In this document: positions 37,207 to 46,281 of the stretch, piece after piece | Position numbering within the stretch: position 1 is the first letter of the stretch | How the letters are laid out: the number at the start of each line of letters is the position of its first letter | Origin: Jeotgalibacillus haloalkalitolerans | GTDB lineage: Bacteria > Bacillota > Bacilli > Bacillales > Jeotgalibacillaceae | Assembly: GCF_034427455.1 (NCBI RefSeq) | Contig: NZ_JAXQNN010000001.1 | Span: 744,001 to 808,000 of the forward strand | Direction of reading: 5' to 3' | DNA: 64,000 nucleotides | The notes under the pieces: model-generated | Told to the model about the DNA's origin: nothing | What the model saw: the letters and a program-made list of their open reading frames with translations, nothing else | Database searches by the model: none | Program-made: the position numbers and the translations under genes

Positions 37207-37518
37207 CTATTTCTTAGTATTTCCGTCTTCCTCCAACCGCTCCATCTCCTCATGCGTCTGCGGAAAGCCATTCGCCTGCCCATCCGCTCTATAAGCAGCA
37301 ACCAGCTGTGTCAGATCCTTCTCTTCCTGATCAAAATCCGCGTTCGCACTCTCCTCCTGATCCACCTTCACACTGTTTCTCATATCAGTATCCTCAAGCG
37401 TTTCAAAGTTTTCATCTGAATGCTTACCATTCATTCTTTTCTGGTACCCCTATATCGCAGTAAATGTCCCAATAGATGCAATTGAACCAACTAAAATTGA
37501 TTTTGTCGCAGTATTCAT
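37207..37518 (-). pseudogene. Small membrane/charged protein gene interrupted by an in-frame amber codon
   Basis: From the ATG at 37518 (AGGAGG seven bases upstream) the frame encodes a short hydrophobic peptide MNTATKSILVGSIASIGTFT-AI and then TAG at 37450-37452. The same frame continues without a break through GYQKR and an ATG at 37434 into 75 acidic, polar residues ending at 37207. Hydrophobic N-terminus plus charged tail is the plan of many small Bacillus membrane proteins, so I read it as one gene broken by TAG. Alternatively two separate small proteins are made; the downstream ATG has only a weak ribosome site. Confidence 0.55.
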
Positions 37519-37690
37519 GATAAAACCTCCTGAGTCTTTAATTAAGCTTCCTTAACAAAACTTTACCTTCTTTACGGAGAAACATGAGGAAAATGAAAGT
37601 TACAACCGTTAAGATTTGATAACATATATATCAGAACAAGTTAAAATACAGCGGGAAACCAACCGCTTTTTTCTAATAGGAGGTTCAGCT

Positions 37691-38188
37691 TTGAAAAAAC
37701 GTATGCTCATCATTTCAACTATACTTACAGCTTTCATTCTATCTGCCTGTCTGAAAGTAGGTGACCCCATCAGCACCTCTGTCCGGTCAACAATTGACTA
37801 TATAAGTGATGAAGAATACAACGAAGTGGTACAGATCGCAACAGGCTCACCTTCAATCAATGATTTCCGCAAAATCACATTTGATTTTGAACTGGAACAC
37901 TCAGACGACGTAGTCGAGCGCAACATCCAGTTTCCTGACCCTGACAGCTGGGAAAACACGCTCGATTCAATAGATAACCAAAAGAGGTATCTAACTGAAA
38001 AAGGGGAGGAGCAAAACGATCCCGACAAAAACTTTGTAAATTATCACCGGGAAATCATCTTTTACAGCAAAGGGTTGAACAATCAGGAAGTAGAAAAAGC
38101 ACTAAATGCTATTTACATCGATGTATACGTTGATTCTGAAGTAGGCACCCCCACTGATAAAGAATACCGGGTTTTTGAGGCGGAGTAA
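37691..38188 (+). CDS. Hypothetical lipoprotein
   Basis: A 165-residue lipoprotein. A TTG start at 37691 lies eight bases behind AGGAGG and is followed by LKKRMLIISTILTAF and the lipobox LSAC. The mature part is acidic with no recognised domain. The longer reading from 37616 has no ribosome site. It is a single-gene unit ended by a strong terminator. Confidence 0.8.
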   Translation: MKKRMLIISTILTAFILSACLKVGDPISTSVRSTIDYISDEEYNEVVQIATGSPSINDFRKITFDFELEHSDDVVERNIQFPDPDSWENTLDSIDNQKRYLTEKGEEQNDPDKNFVNYHREIIFYSKGLNNQEVEKALNAIYIDVYVDSEVGTPTDKEYRVFEAE

Positions 38189-38192
38189 GCGG

Positions 38193-38224
38193 GAGTGGAG
38201 ACAGGGACAGACCCTGCCTTCGCT
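38193..38224. repeat. Single hybrid copy of the GGGACAGACCC hairpin repeat
   Basis: GAGTGGAGACAGGG-ACAGA-CCCTGCCTTCGCT: its left half equals the left arm of the first, and its right half the right arm of the second, of the tandem hairpins at 46204-46281. Confidence 0.7.
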
Positions 38225-38258
38225 AAAGGTGTTAGTTCAAGAAACTTTAAGGCTTGCC

Positions 38259-38300
38259 AAAAAACACTCTGATCAGCCGTAAATGATCAGAGTGTTTTTT
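38259..38300. terminator. Strong bidirectional terminator after the lipoprotein gene
   Basis: Seventeen-base perfect stem AAAAAACACTCTGATCA with an eight-base loop and A/T runs on both sides. Confidence 0.9.
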
Positions 38301-38458
38301 GTTTAGGACGAATTAGTTCTTACTGAGCTTCTCTAACGCTTTGGAATTCTGTTTGACCCCACTTTTTATACTCTTTATCACTTTCAAATCGTTAGCTGCT
38401 AGAAGTTTTTTATATAAACATTAATTTATATTTATAGTAAACACAGAGATGAAATAAA

Positions 38459-38510
38459 AGAAAATTTTCCTATATATTAAATTTATTTAATTAATAAAGA
38501 AAAATTTCCT
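38459..38510. promoter_or_regulatory. Direct-repeat candidate operator before the ygc-like cluster
   Basis: AGAAAATTTTCCT (38459-38471, containing the palindrome GAAAATTTTC) recurs as AGAAAAATTTCCT at 38498-38510. It lies 80-130 bases before the SDR gene. An RpiR-type regulator encoded in the cluster could bind here; this is inference. Confidence 0.4.
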
Positions 38511-38588
38511 TAAAAACTATTGCATTTTGATATTTGAGGATTTAGACTATGTTTATTCAGAAGAATCAGAAAGGCGGGAAAAACTAGC

Positions 38589-39380
38589 ATGGACCTATCA
38601 TTAAATAAAATTACTGATTTTAAAATGGACTTTTTTAATCTGACAGGAAAAGCTGCCATTATTACTGGGGGCAATTCAGGGTTAGGACAGGGATTTGCAC
38701 TTGCACTTGCAAAAGCTGGGGCAGATATTTTTGTTGTAAGTATGGCAGATGATGAAGTCACAAAAAAGTTAATTGAAGCAGAAGGTGTTCAATACCATAT
38801 TAAGATTGCTGACATCACAAAAGATGGTGTGTGTAAAGAGATCATAGATGAGTGTATCGAGGTATTCGGGAAAGTTGATATTCTGGTCAATAATGCAGGT
38901 ATCGGGATAAATGAAAAAGATGTGACGAAGTTTACAAGGTTCCAATGGGATAAGATGGTCTCAGTTAATTTGACTGCACCCTTTGAATTAGCCCATGAGG
39001 CAGCTAAACAAATGATTCCTCAACAAAGTGGAAAGATTATTAACACATGTTCCTTATTTTCATATCTTGGAGGACAATGGTCACCGGCATATTCAGCTAC
39101 AAAACATGGATTAGCTGGTTTCACAAAAGCTTATTGTGATGAATTAGCACAGTTTAATATACAGGTTAATGGAATCGCACCGGGATACTTTGCAACGGAT
39201 GTAACGAAAGAAACAAGAGCAAACCCTGAAAGTAATCAAAGAGTGTTAGATCATATTCCAGCTAACAGATGGGGAAATATCCAGGACCTTATGGGAGCGG
39301 TTGTATTCCTGGCAAGTGATGCGTCTAATTATGTAAACGGTTCCTTAATCAATGTGGATGGCGGCTACTTAGTAAGATAA
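38589..39380 (+). CDS. SDR-family oxidoreductase (YgcW/KduD-like)
   Basis: Classical short-chain dehydrogenase of 263 residues. The cofactor motif is TGGNSGLGQG at about residues 25-34; NNAG follows at about 105; the catalytic Ser and YSATK are at about residues 150-170 (SPAYSATKHGLAG). It resembles deoxygluconate dehydrogenases. The substrate is probably a sugar acid or polyol handled by the next three genes. AAAGGCGGG precedes the ATG. It is the first gene of the cluster. Confidence 0.85.
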   Translation: MDLSLNKITDFKMDFFNLTGKAAIITGGNSGLGQGFALALAKAGADIFVVSMADDEVTKKLIEAEGVQYHIKIADITKDGVCKEIIDECIEVFGKVDILVNNAGIGINEKDVTKFTRFQWDKMVSVNLTAPFELAHEAAKQMIPQQSGKIINTCSLFSYLGGQWSPAYSATKHGLAGFTKAYCDELAQFNIQVNGIAPGYFATDVTKETRANPESNQRVLDHIPANRWGNIQDLMGAVVFLASDASNYVNGSLINVDGGYLVR

Positions 39381-39467
39381 ACACATTTATGAAATGATCC
39401 ATCAGATTATTGCAGTAGAAGATTGAGAGAAGAGTTCAAAAATACGAATACATAAGGAGAATGACTT

Positions 39468-40943
39468 ATGAATACACAAATTATTAAAGAATTAACAGCA
39501 CTACTTTCGGAAGATCAGGTTGTAACAAATGAGGATGCACTTTATGATGCTTCTGCCGATCGCTATAAGAAATATGCAAAGACGAAAAAAGTATTAAATG
39601 TACCTGCTCCAATTGCTATTGTATATCCACTTTCAACGCAAGATGTTCAATCTATCCTTACCTTCTGTAACGACAGAGAAATTAATGTCATTCCAAGAAG
39701 CGGAAAAACTGGGACAGAGGGCGGATTAGAAAACTGGAAAGACGTTTCTATTGTAGTCGATGGATCGAAAATGAATGACATCATCAAGATCGATACCTAT
39801 AATATGCAGGCAACTGTACAAGCAGGTGTGAAATTACAAACGCTTGAAGATGAGCTGAGGAAAGTTGGCTACACAACTGGACATTCTCCTCAATCAAAGC
39901 CGGTAGCGCAATTTGGTGGTTTGGTTGCAACCCGTAGTATCGGACAGTTCTCAACTTTGTATGGTGCAATTGAAGACATGGTGGTTGGTTTGGAATGTGT
40001 CTTCCCGGAAGGACAAATTTCTAAAATTAAGAATGTCCCGAGAAGATCTGGAGGGCCTGATATCAGACATATCGTGATTGGTAATGAGGGAGCACTGTGC
40101 TATGTAACAGAAGTGACAGTGAAGATTTTCAAATATACCCCTGAACACACAACATTCCATGGCTACCTGATAAAAGATGTTGAAACAGGTATCAAGATTT
40201 TACGTGAAGTAATGGTTAATGGCTTCAGACCATCTGTTGCCCGTGTGTATTCTGAAGAGGACGCAAGACAGCATTTTGGAAACTTTTACAAAGAAAAATG
40301 TGTATTGATCTTTACAAGTGAAGGACCAAAAGGAATTGTCAAAGCCACAAATGAAGGAATTTCAGAAGCTGTGGAGACTTTCAAAGATGGTGTGCTGGAG
40401 AAAGTAGATCCTTCTTTAATTGAAGATTGGTTCAATCACTTGAACTGGGATGAAAGCAGAATTGAGAAAGAAATTCAGGATATGAAAGATTTCAACTCTC
40501 ATGATGGCTTTACTACAGAAATTTCTGCAGACTGGGAAAATGTTGTCCATATTTATAACAACGTCATTGCAAGAATCAAAAGTGAATTTGATCGAGTTGA
40601 AGATTTAACGATGCTCGGAGGCCATTCTTCTCATAGTTATTTGAATGGTACTAACATGTACTTCGTGTACAACTATACAATTAACTGTGCGCCGGAGGAT
40701 GAACTTAAAACTTATCATCATCCAATTCATCAGATCATTATTGAAGAAACGTTAAAAATGGGCGGCTCTATGTGTCATCATCACGGAATTGGTAAATACC
40801 GTTCTGAATGGACGAAGGAAGAACACGGCTCAGCTTATTATATGCTCGAAAAGTTAAAAGAAGCCTTCGATCCAAAAGGAATCATGAATCATGGTACTAT
40901 TTTCCCTCAACCAAAAGAAATTCAGAAGTATATTCATAGCTAA
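39468..40943 (+). CDS. FAD-linked oxidase (FAD_binding_4; YgcU/alkyl-DHAP synthase-like)
   Basis: Flavoprotein of 491 residues with a PCMH-type FAD domain (IVYPLSTQDVQSILTFC, VIPRSGKTGTEGG at about residue 80, GHSPQSKPVAQFGGLVATRS) and a C-terminal domain with GGSMCHHHGIGKYR, the histidine-rich motif shared with alkyl-dihydroxyacetonephosphate synthase and D-lactate-type oxidases. Likely it oxidises a hydroxyl of the cluster's substrate. AAGGAGAAT precedes the ATG. E. coli YgcU is of the same family and size. Confidence 0.85.
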   Translation: MNTQIIKELTALLSEDQVVTNEDALYDASADRYKKYAKTKKVLNVPAPIAIVYPLSTQDVQSILTFCNDREINVIPRSGKTGTEGGLENWKDVSIVVDGSKMNDIIKIDTYNMQATVQAGVKLQTLEDELRKVGYTTGHSPQSKPVAQFGGLVATRSIGQFSTLYGAIEDMVVGLECVFPEGQISKIKNVPRRSGGPDIRHIVIGNEGALCYVTEVTVKIFKYTPEHTTFHGYLIKDVETGIKILREVMVNGFRPSVARVYSEEDARQHFGNFYKEKCVLIFTSEGPKGIVKATNEGISEAVETFKDGVLEKVDPSLIEDWFNHLNWDESRIEKEIQDMKDFNSHDGFTTEISADWENVVHIYNNVIARIKSEFDRVEDLTMLGGHSSHSYLNGTNMYFVYNYTINCAPEDELKTYHHPIHQIIIEETLKMGGSMCHHHGIGKYRSEWTKEEHGSAYYMLEKLKEAFDPKGIMNHGTIFPQPKEIQKYIHS

Positions 40944-40965
40944 TCTGATAGGGAGGGGGAAATCC

Positions 40966-42399
40966 ATGGATACCAAATACATTATGGGGATCGATAACGG
41001 CTCACAAAGTACTAAAGTAGCCATTTTCGATCTTGAAGGTAATGAAGTAGCTTTTGGTTCACAACCATTGAGAGAAACACTGACTCCTGAACCAGGTGTA
41101 GTGGTTCACCCGGATGAAGATCTTTGGGACAGTGTGTATCAGGGGATAAAAAATTGTCTGGCCAATTTTAAAGGTGATCGAATGGCAATTGAGGGAATTG
41201 GTCTTTGTACCATTCGATGCTGCCGTGTATTACTTAAAGAAGACGGTAATCTAGCCCATCCAGTATTAAGCTGGATGGATGCCAGATTATCCAAGCCTTA
41301 TGTACATCAGGATGATCAGGTTAAATATGTAACAACTACATCCGGATATCTTGGACTGAGATTAACCGGTAATTACAATGATACTGCCGGTAATTATGAA
41401 GTGTATTGGCCATTGGATCGTGAAACGCTGGACTGGTCAGAAGATGATTCTGAAATAAGTGCCAATGGCTTATCAAGAGATATGCTGTTTAATCTCGTTA
41501 AGCCGGGAGAAAAGTTAGGATTTTTAAGAAATGAACTTACTAAAGAATTTGGGTTTAAAGCGAATGTACCAGTAATCGCTACTTCTAACGATAAAGCTGT
41601 GGAAGTACTGGGAGCAGGTATTAATGACCCGAACTCCATTATGATCTCTCTAGGAACGTTTATTTCTTCCATGGTAACAAGAGATGATTATTATGAGAGC
41701 GCTAACAATTTTTTCCCTACACTTGCATCTATTCCTCATAAGTATGTATATGAGACAAATGGCATTAGAAGGGGACTATGGACAGTCAGCTGGTTCAAAA
41801 AGCTGGTTGGAGAGGAACTGATCACAGAATCTGAAAAGCTTGGGATCTCGGCAGAAGATTTTCTTAATCTCAAAGCAGAAGAAGTCTCTCCGGGTAGCGA
41901 TGGTTTAATTACCATATTAGATTGGCTGGCGACCCCTGACAAACCTTATCGGAAAGGCATTATGATTGGGTTTGATCAGAGGCACACCCGCTATCATATA
42001 TACCGCTCTATTTTGGAAGCGATTGCATTTAATATTAAGAATAATATTGATGATATGGCACAGGAAATCAATTTAGATCTGAACCAAGTAGTTGTGATTG
42101 GGGGCGGATCCAAGAGCGATGTCATCATGCAGATAATAGCGGACTTATTTGGACAGCCTGTATATAGAAGAAAAGGGAGCAGTAGTGCCTGCTTAGGAGC
42201 TGCAATATGTGTAGCTGTTAACCTCTCTATCTATGAAGATTTCACAGATGCCATTGAAAAAATGGTCAGGAATGAAATGACGTTCCTGCCGGATATGGAT
42301 AATCACACATTCTACAACGAAGTAAATAATACGATTGTTAAAAATGTAAGAAAACACACGGATCATATATTACAACAGACATATCCAATATTTAAATAA
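40966..42399 (+). CDS. FGGY-family carbohydrate kinase (YgcE-like)
   Basis: ASKHA-fold sugar kinase of 477 residues with IMGIDNGSQSTKVAIFD at the N-terminus (phosphate 1), the ATP-binding VVVIGGGSKSD segment at about residue 375 and GSSSACLGAAICVAV near 410. It should phosphorylate the oxidised sugar. I chose the ATG at 40966 since GGGAGGGGG lies six bases before it; the reading from 40891 overlaps the FAD gene. It resembles E. coli YgcE in family and size. Confidence 0.88.
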   Translation: MDTKYIMGIDNGSQSTKVAIFDLEGNEVAFGSQPLRETLTPEPGVVVHPDEDLWDSVYQGIKNCLANFKGDRMAIEGIGLCTIRCCRVLLKEDGNLAHPVLSWMDARLSKPYVHQDDQVKYVTTTSGYLGLRLTGNYNDTAGNYEVYWPLDRETLDWSEDDSEISANGLSRDMLFNLVKPGEKLGFLRNELTKEFGFKANVPVIATSNDKAVEVLGAGINDPNSIMISLGTFISSMVTRDDYYESANNFFPTLASIPHKYVYETNGIRRGLWTVSWFKKLVGEELITESEKLGISAEDFLNLKAEEVSPGSDGLITILDWLATPDKPYRKGIMIGFDQRHTRYHIYRSILEAIAFNIKNNIDDMAQEINLDLNQVVVIGGGSKSDVIMQIIADLFGQPVYRRKGSSSACLGAAICVAVNLSIYEDFTDAIEKMVRNEMTFLPDMDNHTFYNEVNNTIVKNVRKHTDHILQQTYPIFK

Positions 42400-42415
42400 G
42401 AGATGGATGGTGCTT

Positions 42416-43714
42416 ATGCAAACCAAAAATGTTAAAAGGTATTTTCAGTTTTTGCTCGTTGTCCTAGCAGCAGGTTCTATATTCCCTTTAATCTATCTTA
42501 GAACAAATTATCAGGAAACCATTTTAGAAGTATATGGTATGACTTTGCCACAATTAAATACTATCTTTTCGGTGTTAGGTATCGCATTCCTAATTGGATA
42601 TTTCCCTAGTGGATGGATATCAGATAGGTTCTCAGCAAAGAAACTTCTATCTATTTCTTTATTATTTGTTGGGTTGGCCGGAATATGGTTTGCACAAGTG
42701 CCAAGTTATCCTGTTGTGATTTTGATCTTTGTAATTTGGGGAATCTTTTCAGTTTTAACATTCTGGTCAGCTCACTTAAAGCTTGTTAAGCTGATTTCAA
42801 AAAGAGAAGAAGAAGGCCGGTTCTTTGGTGTATTAGATGGTGGAAGAGGAGTTGTAGAAGCAGTTCTTGCCAGTGTCGCAGTCTTTATTTTTTCCAGCGT
42901 ATTAGGGGCAAGCACTGCGATTGAAGACAAGCAGGATGCTTTGGTAAATGTGATTTACATGTATTCAGGCATACTCATTCTTGTCTCAATATTAATTATG
43001 ATCTTTGTAAAGGTGGATGATCCTAGTCAGGATAAGATAGCGAAAACTAAAGAGACTGGGTCAGCAAAGGTAAAAACCAGTGATTTACGCAAAGTGTTTT
43101 CCAACAACTTCGTGTGGTTGCTGGGTGGAATTATTTTTATGAGTTACATAGTGACATGGACCATCTATTATTTCGGAGGTTTCCTTCAAACCAATATTGG
43201 CATTAGTGCATCTGTCGTCGGCACTGTTACAGTAGTGATGCTTTGGATGCGTCCTATCGGAGGAATTGCAGGAGGATTTCTTGGAGATAAGCTGGGGAAA
43301 AGCAATGTACTCATGGCCGCATTAGTATTAGCAGCAGTTTTCCTGGTTCTGATTTCTATTCTTCCTGCAAGTCTGCCGCCTGCTGTCTTTTATTCATTAG
43401 TCATTTTAAGCGGATTATCTATCTACACAATCCGAGGACTTTATTGGTCACTGCTAGGTGACTGTAATGTTCCAGATGAAAGGCTCGGTATTTCTATTGG
43501 TTTGATATCTTTCATTGGATATCTGCCCGACATACTGTTGCCGTTAGTAATGAGTTTAATGCTTTCATCATTCGGAGATGCAGGAGGCTACAATGCATAC
43601 TTTATCTTCAGTGCAGTTGCAGCTGTATTGGGCATTATGATTACATTGATTTTCAAAAAGGGTGTCAGCAATAGAATGATTGTTCCGCAACATCAAGAGC
43701 GAAAAGCCTTATAA
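42416..43714 (+). CDS. MFS transporter (YgcS-like)
   Basis: Major facilitator protein of about 432 residues with twelve hydrophobic segments and the loop motif GWISDRFSAKK between helices 2 and 3. It probably takes up the substrate of the cluster. The start may be the ATG at 42407 or 42416; ribosome site evidence is weak for both, and I prefer the second. A terminator follows. Confidence 0.85.
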   Translation: MQTKNVKRYFQFLLVVLAAGSIFPLIYLRTNYQETILEVYGMTLPQLNTIFSVLGIAFLIGYFPSGWISDRFSAKKLLSISLLFVGLAGIWFAQVPSYPVVILIFVIWGIFSVLTFWSAHLKLVKLISKREEEGRFFGVLDGGRGVVEAVLASVAVFIFSSVLGASTAIEDKQDALVNVIYMYSGILILVSILIMIFVKVDDPSQDKIAKTKETGSAKVKTSDLRKVFSNNFVWLLGGIIFMSYIVTWTIYYFGGFLQTNIGISASVVGTVTVVMLWMRPIGGIAGGFLGDKLGKSNVLMAALVLAAVFLVLISILPASLPPAVFYSLVILSGLSIYTIRGLYWSLLGDCNVPDERLGISIGLISFIGYLPDILLPLVMSLMLSSFGDAGGYNAYFIFSAVAAVLGIMITLIFKKGVSNRMIVPQHQERKAL

Positions 43715-43739
43715 ATCAGCACACTATATGTTACACTCC

Positions 43740-43770
43740 TGAGGCTGTAGTAAAATGCAGCCTCATTTTT
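43740..43770 (+). terminator. Intrinsic terminator after the MFS gene
   Basis: TGAGGCTG and CAGCCTCA pair perfectly around a ten-base loop, followed by TTTTT. It separates the catabolic genes from the regulator gene; a TATAAT at 43808 may be the regulator's own -10. Confidence 0.8.
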
Positions 43771-43862
43771 GATTCCTCAATAAGTAAGTATTCTCACCGA
43801 TCTTAGGTATAATAGAAGAATCACAGATAGATAAGTTTTTTTAGAATGGAGTGATTGCATAA

Positions 43863-44588
43863 ATGTTAAAAGTTGTAACAGAACACTTAACTAAATTAGA
43901 AAAAGAAGTGCATGAAAAACTTTCTGGTGTTGTCTTACATAATCAAAATTTAAAAATAATTGAAGCTGCAGACATATGTGAAGTCTCTCCCTCAAAAGTA
44001 TCCAAGCTTGTAAGGAAATTAGGATTTGATAATTTTAAACAATATAAACAATATTTTAGCGGGCAGGAAATTAACTTGAAAACCCCTAAAAAATCTAGTG
44101 AAATTGATCGCTTGATGCAGTTTTTAGAAAATTTCGATCATCAGATCATTGATGAATTTGTATCCATCTTTCAAAAGTATAACCGAATCATTCTTTTTGG
44201 ACTTGGCCCCTCTTTTATCAGCGCTGAATACTTTGCATACAAACTCGCAACTGTATCAGAAAAAAACGTTACCGTTACACAGAGTGAAGATTTTGCTGAA
44301 CGATTAACAGATGAGGATTCATTACTGATTGTCTTTTCAGTGACTGGGAAATTTACTTCCTTTGATTCGTTATTTTCAAATGTAAAAGAAAACGGCTCAA
44401 GTGTGATGCTGCTACTTGAGGAGTATGTCAGTACATTCGAATCGATGGCAGATTATGTATTTCATTTATCAAAATACAATCAGGATCATCAACTTGAACC
44501 TTTTGAGAAAACAAGGACAGTATTTTTCATATTCATAGAAGAAGTAATCACTAAACTATCGACATTAAATAAAAATAAAGAAGAGTAA
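43863..44588 (+). CDS. RpiR/MurR-family transcriptional regulator
   Basis: A 241-residue regulator with an N-terminal HTH_6 domain (ICEVSPSKVSKLVRKLGFDNFKQYK at about residues 38-63) and a C-terminal SIS domain that binds phosphosugars (IILFGLGPSFISAEYFAYKL, about residue 115). It most likely controls the ygc-like cluster in response to a phosphorylated intermediate. GGAGTGA lies before the ATG. The BCCT carrier gene follows after 58 bases. Confidence 0.88.
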   Translation: MLKVVTEHLTKLEKEVHEKLSGVVLHNQNLKIIEAADICEVSPSKVSKLVRKLGFDNFKQYKQYFSGQEINLKTPKKSSEIDRLMQFLENFDHQIIDEFVSIFQKYNRIILFGLGPSFISAEYFAYKLATVSEKNVTVTQSEDFAERLTDEDSLLIVFSVTGKFTSFDSLFSNVKENGSSVMLLLEEYVSTFESMADYVFHLSKYNQDHQLEPFEKTRTVFFIFIEEVITKLSTLNKNKEE

Positions 44589-44646
44589 TTTTTAAATACA
44601 CTTTCACTTAAAAATGGAAGCGCTCTCTTTTGGTAGGAGGTTTAAT

Positions 44647-46197
44647 ATGAGTTCATTTAAGCATTGGGTTTTTTGGCCGCCTTTTTTACTTGTCTTAATT
44701 GCCAGTTTAATAAGCTTTGTAAACAAAGATGCCTTTACATCTATTACAACCGGAGCCAATGACTGGGTAATAACGAATATGGGATGGCTGTTTAGTGTAG
44801 CAGGTTTATTTATGGTTATGGTTTGTATAGGGGTCTATTTTTCAAAGCTTGGTAAAGTAAGAATTGGTGGTGAAAGTGCAAAACCATTATTGTCTTTTAG
44901 AAACTGGTTTGCGATTACATTAACTACAACGATTGCAGCAGGTATTACTTTTTGGGGAATAGCAGAACCGATCTATCATCTTGTGCAACCACCGGCAAGT
45001 CTTGAAATCGAACCAAATAGTTCCGGCGCAGCCGTTTTCTCTTTATCTACAATGTACCTTCATTGGACGATCACTCCATACGCTATTTATTGTATCCCGG
45101 CTCTGATGTTTGCTTTTGCTTATTACAATATGAAAAAACCATTCAGTATTGCTTCTTCTCTGGCTCCATTGTTTGGAGATAGAGTATTTGGAAGATGGGG
45201 TAAGTTGCTGGATGCCGTTTGTCTCTACACATTGGCTTTAGGAATGGCAGCTGCAATGGGCACTTCTATTTTAAATTTGTCAGGGGGAGTAAATTATTTA
45301 TTTGATTTACAGAGCTCACCCGGTTTGTGGGCAATTATAGCATTTGTTATGATGCTTACTTTTCTGATCTCAGCTTCTTCAGGCCTGATGAAAGGTATTC
45401 GTATTCTTTCAGATATAAACTTAAAATTATTTATTTTTATTATTCTATTCATTTTTATCGTTGGACCAACTGCTTACATACTCAACCTGGGAACAGAGTC
45501 TTTGGGTAATTACCTATCTCAATTCTTCGAGAAAAGTTTATTCACCGGTGCTGCAGCAGGCGATCAATGGCCGCAGTGGTGGACAACGTTCTACTGGGCA
45601 AACTGGTTTTCCTGGGCTGCCATCACCTCACTATTTTTAGGAAGGATTGCATATGGTCATACAGTTAGAGCTTTTATCATTGTAAACTTTGTTTTACCCG
45701 CTATTTTTGGAGGTATATGGATGACCATTTTTGGTGGAACATCTATAAACATGCAGATGACTGAAGGGACTCTAGGTGAAGTATTAACCACTAATGGTCC
45801 GGAAGCAGTAGTTTATTCCGTACTTGAAACAATTCCACTGGCAGAAATTATTATTCCTCTATATCTATTTATTGTCTTTATTGCCTTTGTCACTGCTGCT
45901 GATTCAACAATTGCAGCCATGGGCGGGATCAGTTCAACCGGAATAACGCCAGAAAGCCCGGAACCTGGCATTTTGATAAAGGTGATTTGGGGAGTAACCA
46001 TCACCCTTGTAGCGTGGGTTATGATCAGCTTTGCTCAAATTGACGGAATCAAAATGTTATCAAACCTGGGTGGAGTGCCTGCAGTTTTTCTTGGTATTGG
46101 CACGATCTTTGCATTAATTAAAGTTGCAAAATCTCCGGAAAAATACGATAAAACATCAGAATCGTATAAAGAAGATCGTAATCAAAAAGTGAGTTGA
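44647..46197 (+). CDS. BCCT-family transporter
   Basis: Betaine/carnitine/choline-type secondary carrier of 516 residues with about twelve transmembrane helices. Family motifs are GITFWGIAEPIYHL (about residue 110) and the substrate-site helix WTTFYWANWFSWAAI (about residue 320). The ATG at 44647 lies behind TAGGAGG; the reading from 44614 lacks a site. It usually moves a quaternary ammonium compound, but its neighbours suggest it may bring in a compound linked to the sugar pathway. It is read in the same direction as the RpiR gene. Confidence 0.88.
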   Translation: MSSFKHWVFWPPFLLVLIASLISFVNKDAFTSITTGANDWVITNMGWLFSVAGLFMVMVCIGVYFSKLGKVRIGGESAKPLLSFRNWFAITLTTTIAAGITFWGIAEPIYHLVQPPASLEIEPNSSGAAVFSLSTMYLHWTITPYAIYCIPALMFAFAYYNMKKPFSIASSLAPLFGDRVFGRWGKLLDAVCLYTLALGMAAAMGTSILNLSGGVNYLFDLQSSPGLWAIIAFVMMLTFLISASSGLMKGIRILSDINLKLFIFIILFIFIVGPTAYILNLGTESLGNYLSQFFEKSLFTGAAAGDQWPQWWTTFYWANWFSWAAITSLFLGRIAYGHTVRAFIIVNFVLPAIFGGIWMTIFGGTSINMQMTEGTLGEVLTTNGPEAVVYSVLETIPLAEIIIPLYLFIVFIAFVTAADSTIAAMGGISSTGITPESPEPGILIKVIWGVTITLVAWVMISFAQIDGIKMLSNLGGVPAVFLGIGTIFALIKVAKSPEKYDKTSESYKEDRNQKVS

Positions 46198-46203
46198 AAG
46201 ATT

Positions 46204-46281
46204 GAGTGGAGACAGGGACAGACCCTGTCTCCACTCGCCACCGGGGGAACAGCGAAGGGAGGGACAGACCCTGCCTTCGCT
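46204..46281. repeat. Tandem palindromes with GGGACAGACCC cores
   Basis: Two hairpins in series: GAGTGGAGACAGGG/CCCTGTCTCCACTC (14 perfect pairs, loop ACAGA) and AGCGAAGGGAGGG/CCCTGCCTTCGCT (one mismatch, loop ACAGA). They fill the gap between the BCCT gene and the convergent sigma factor gene and end exactly at the latter's stop codon. They lack a T run but could end both transcripts. Confidence 0.75.
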
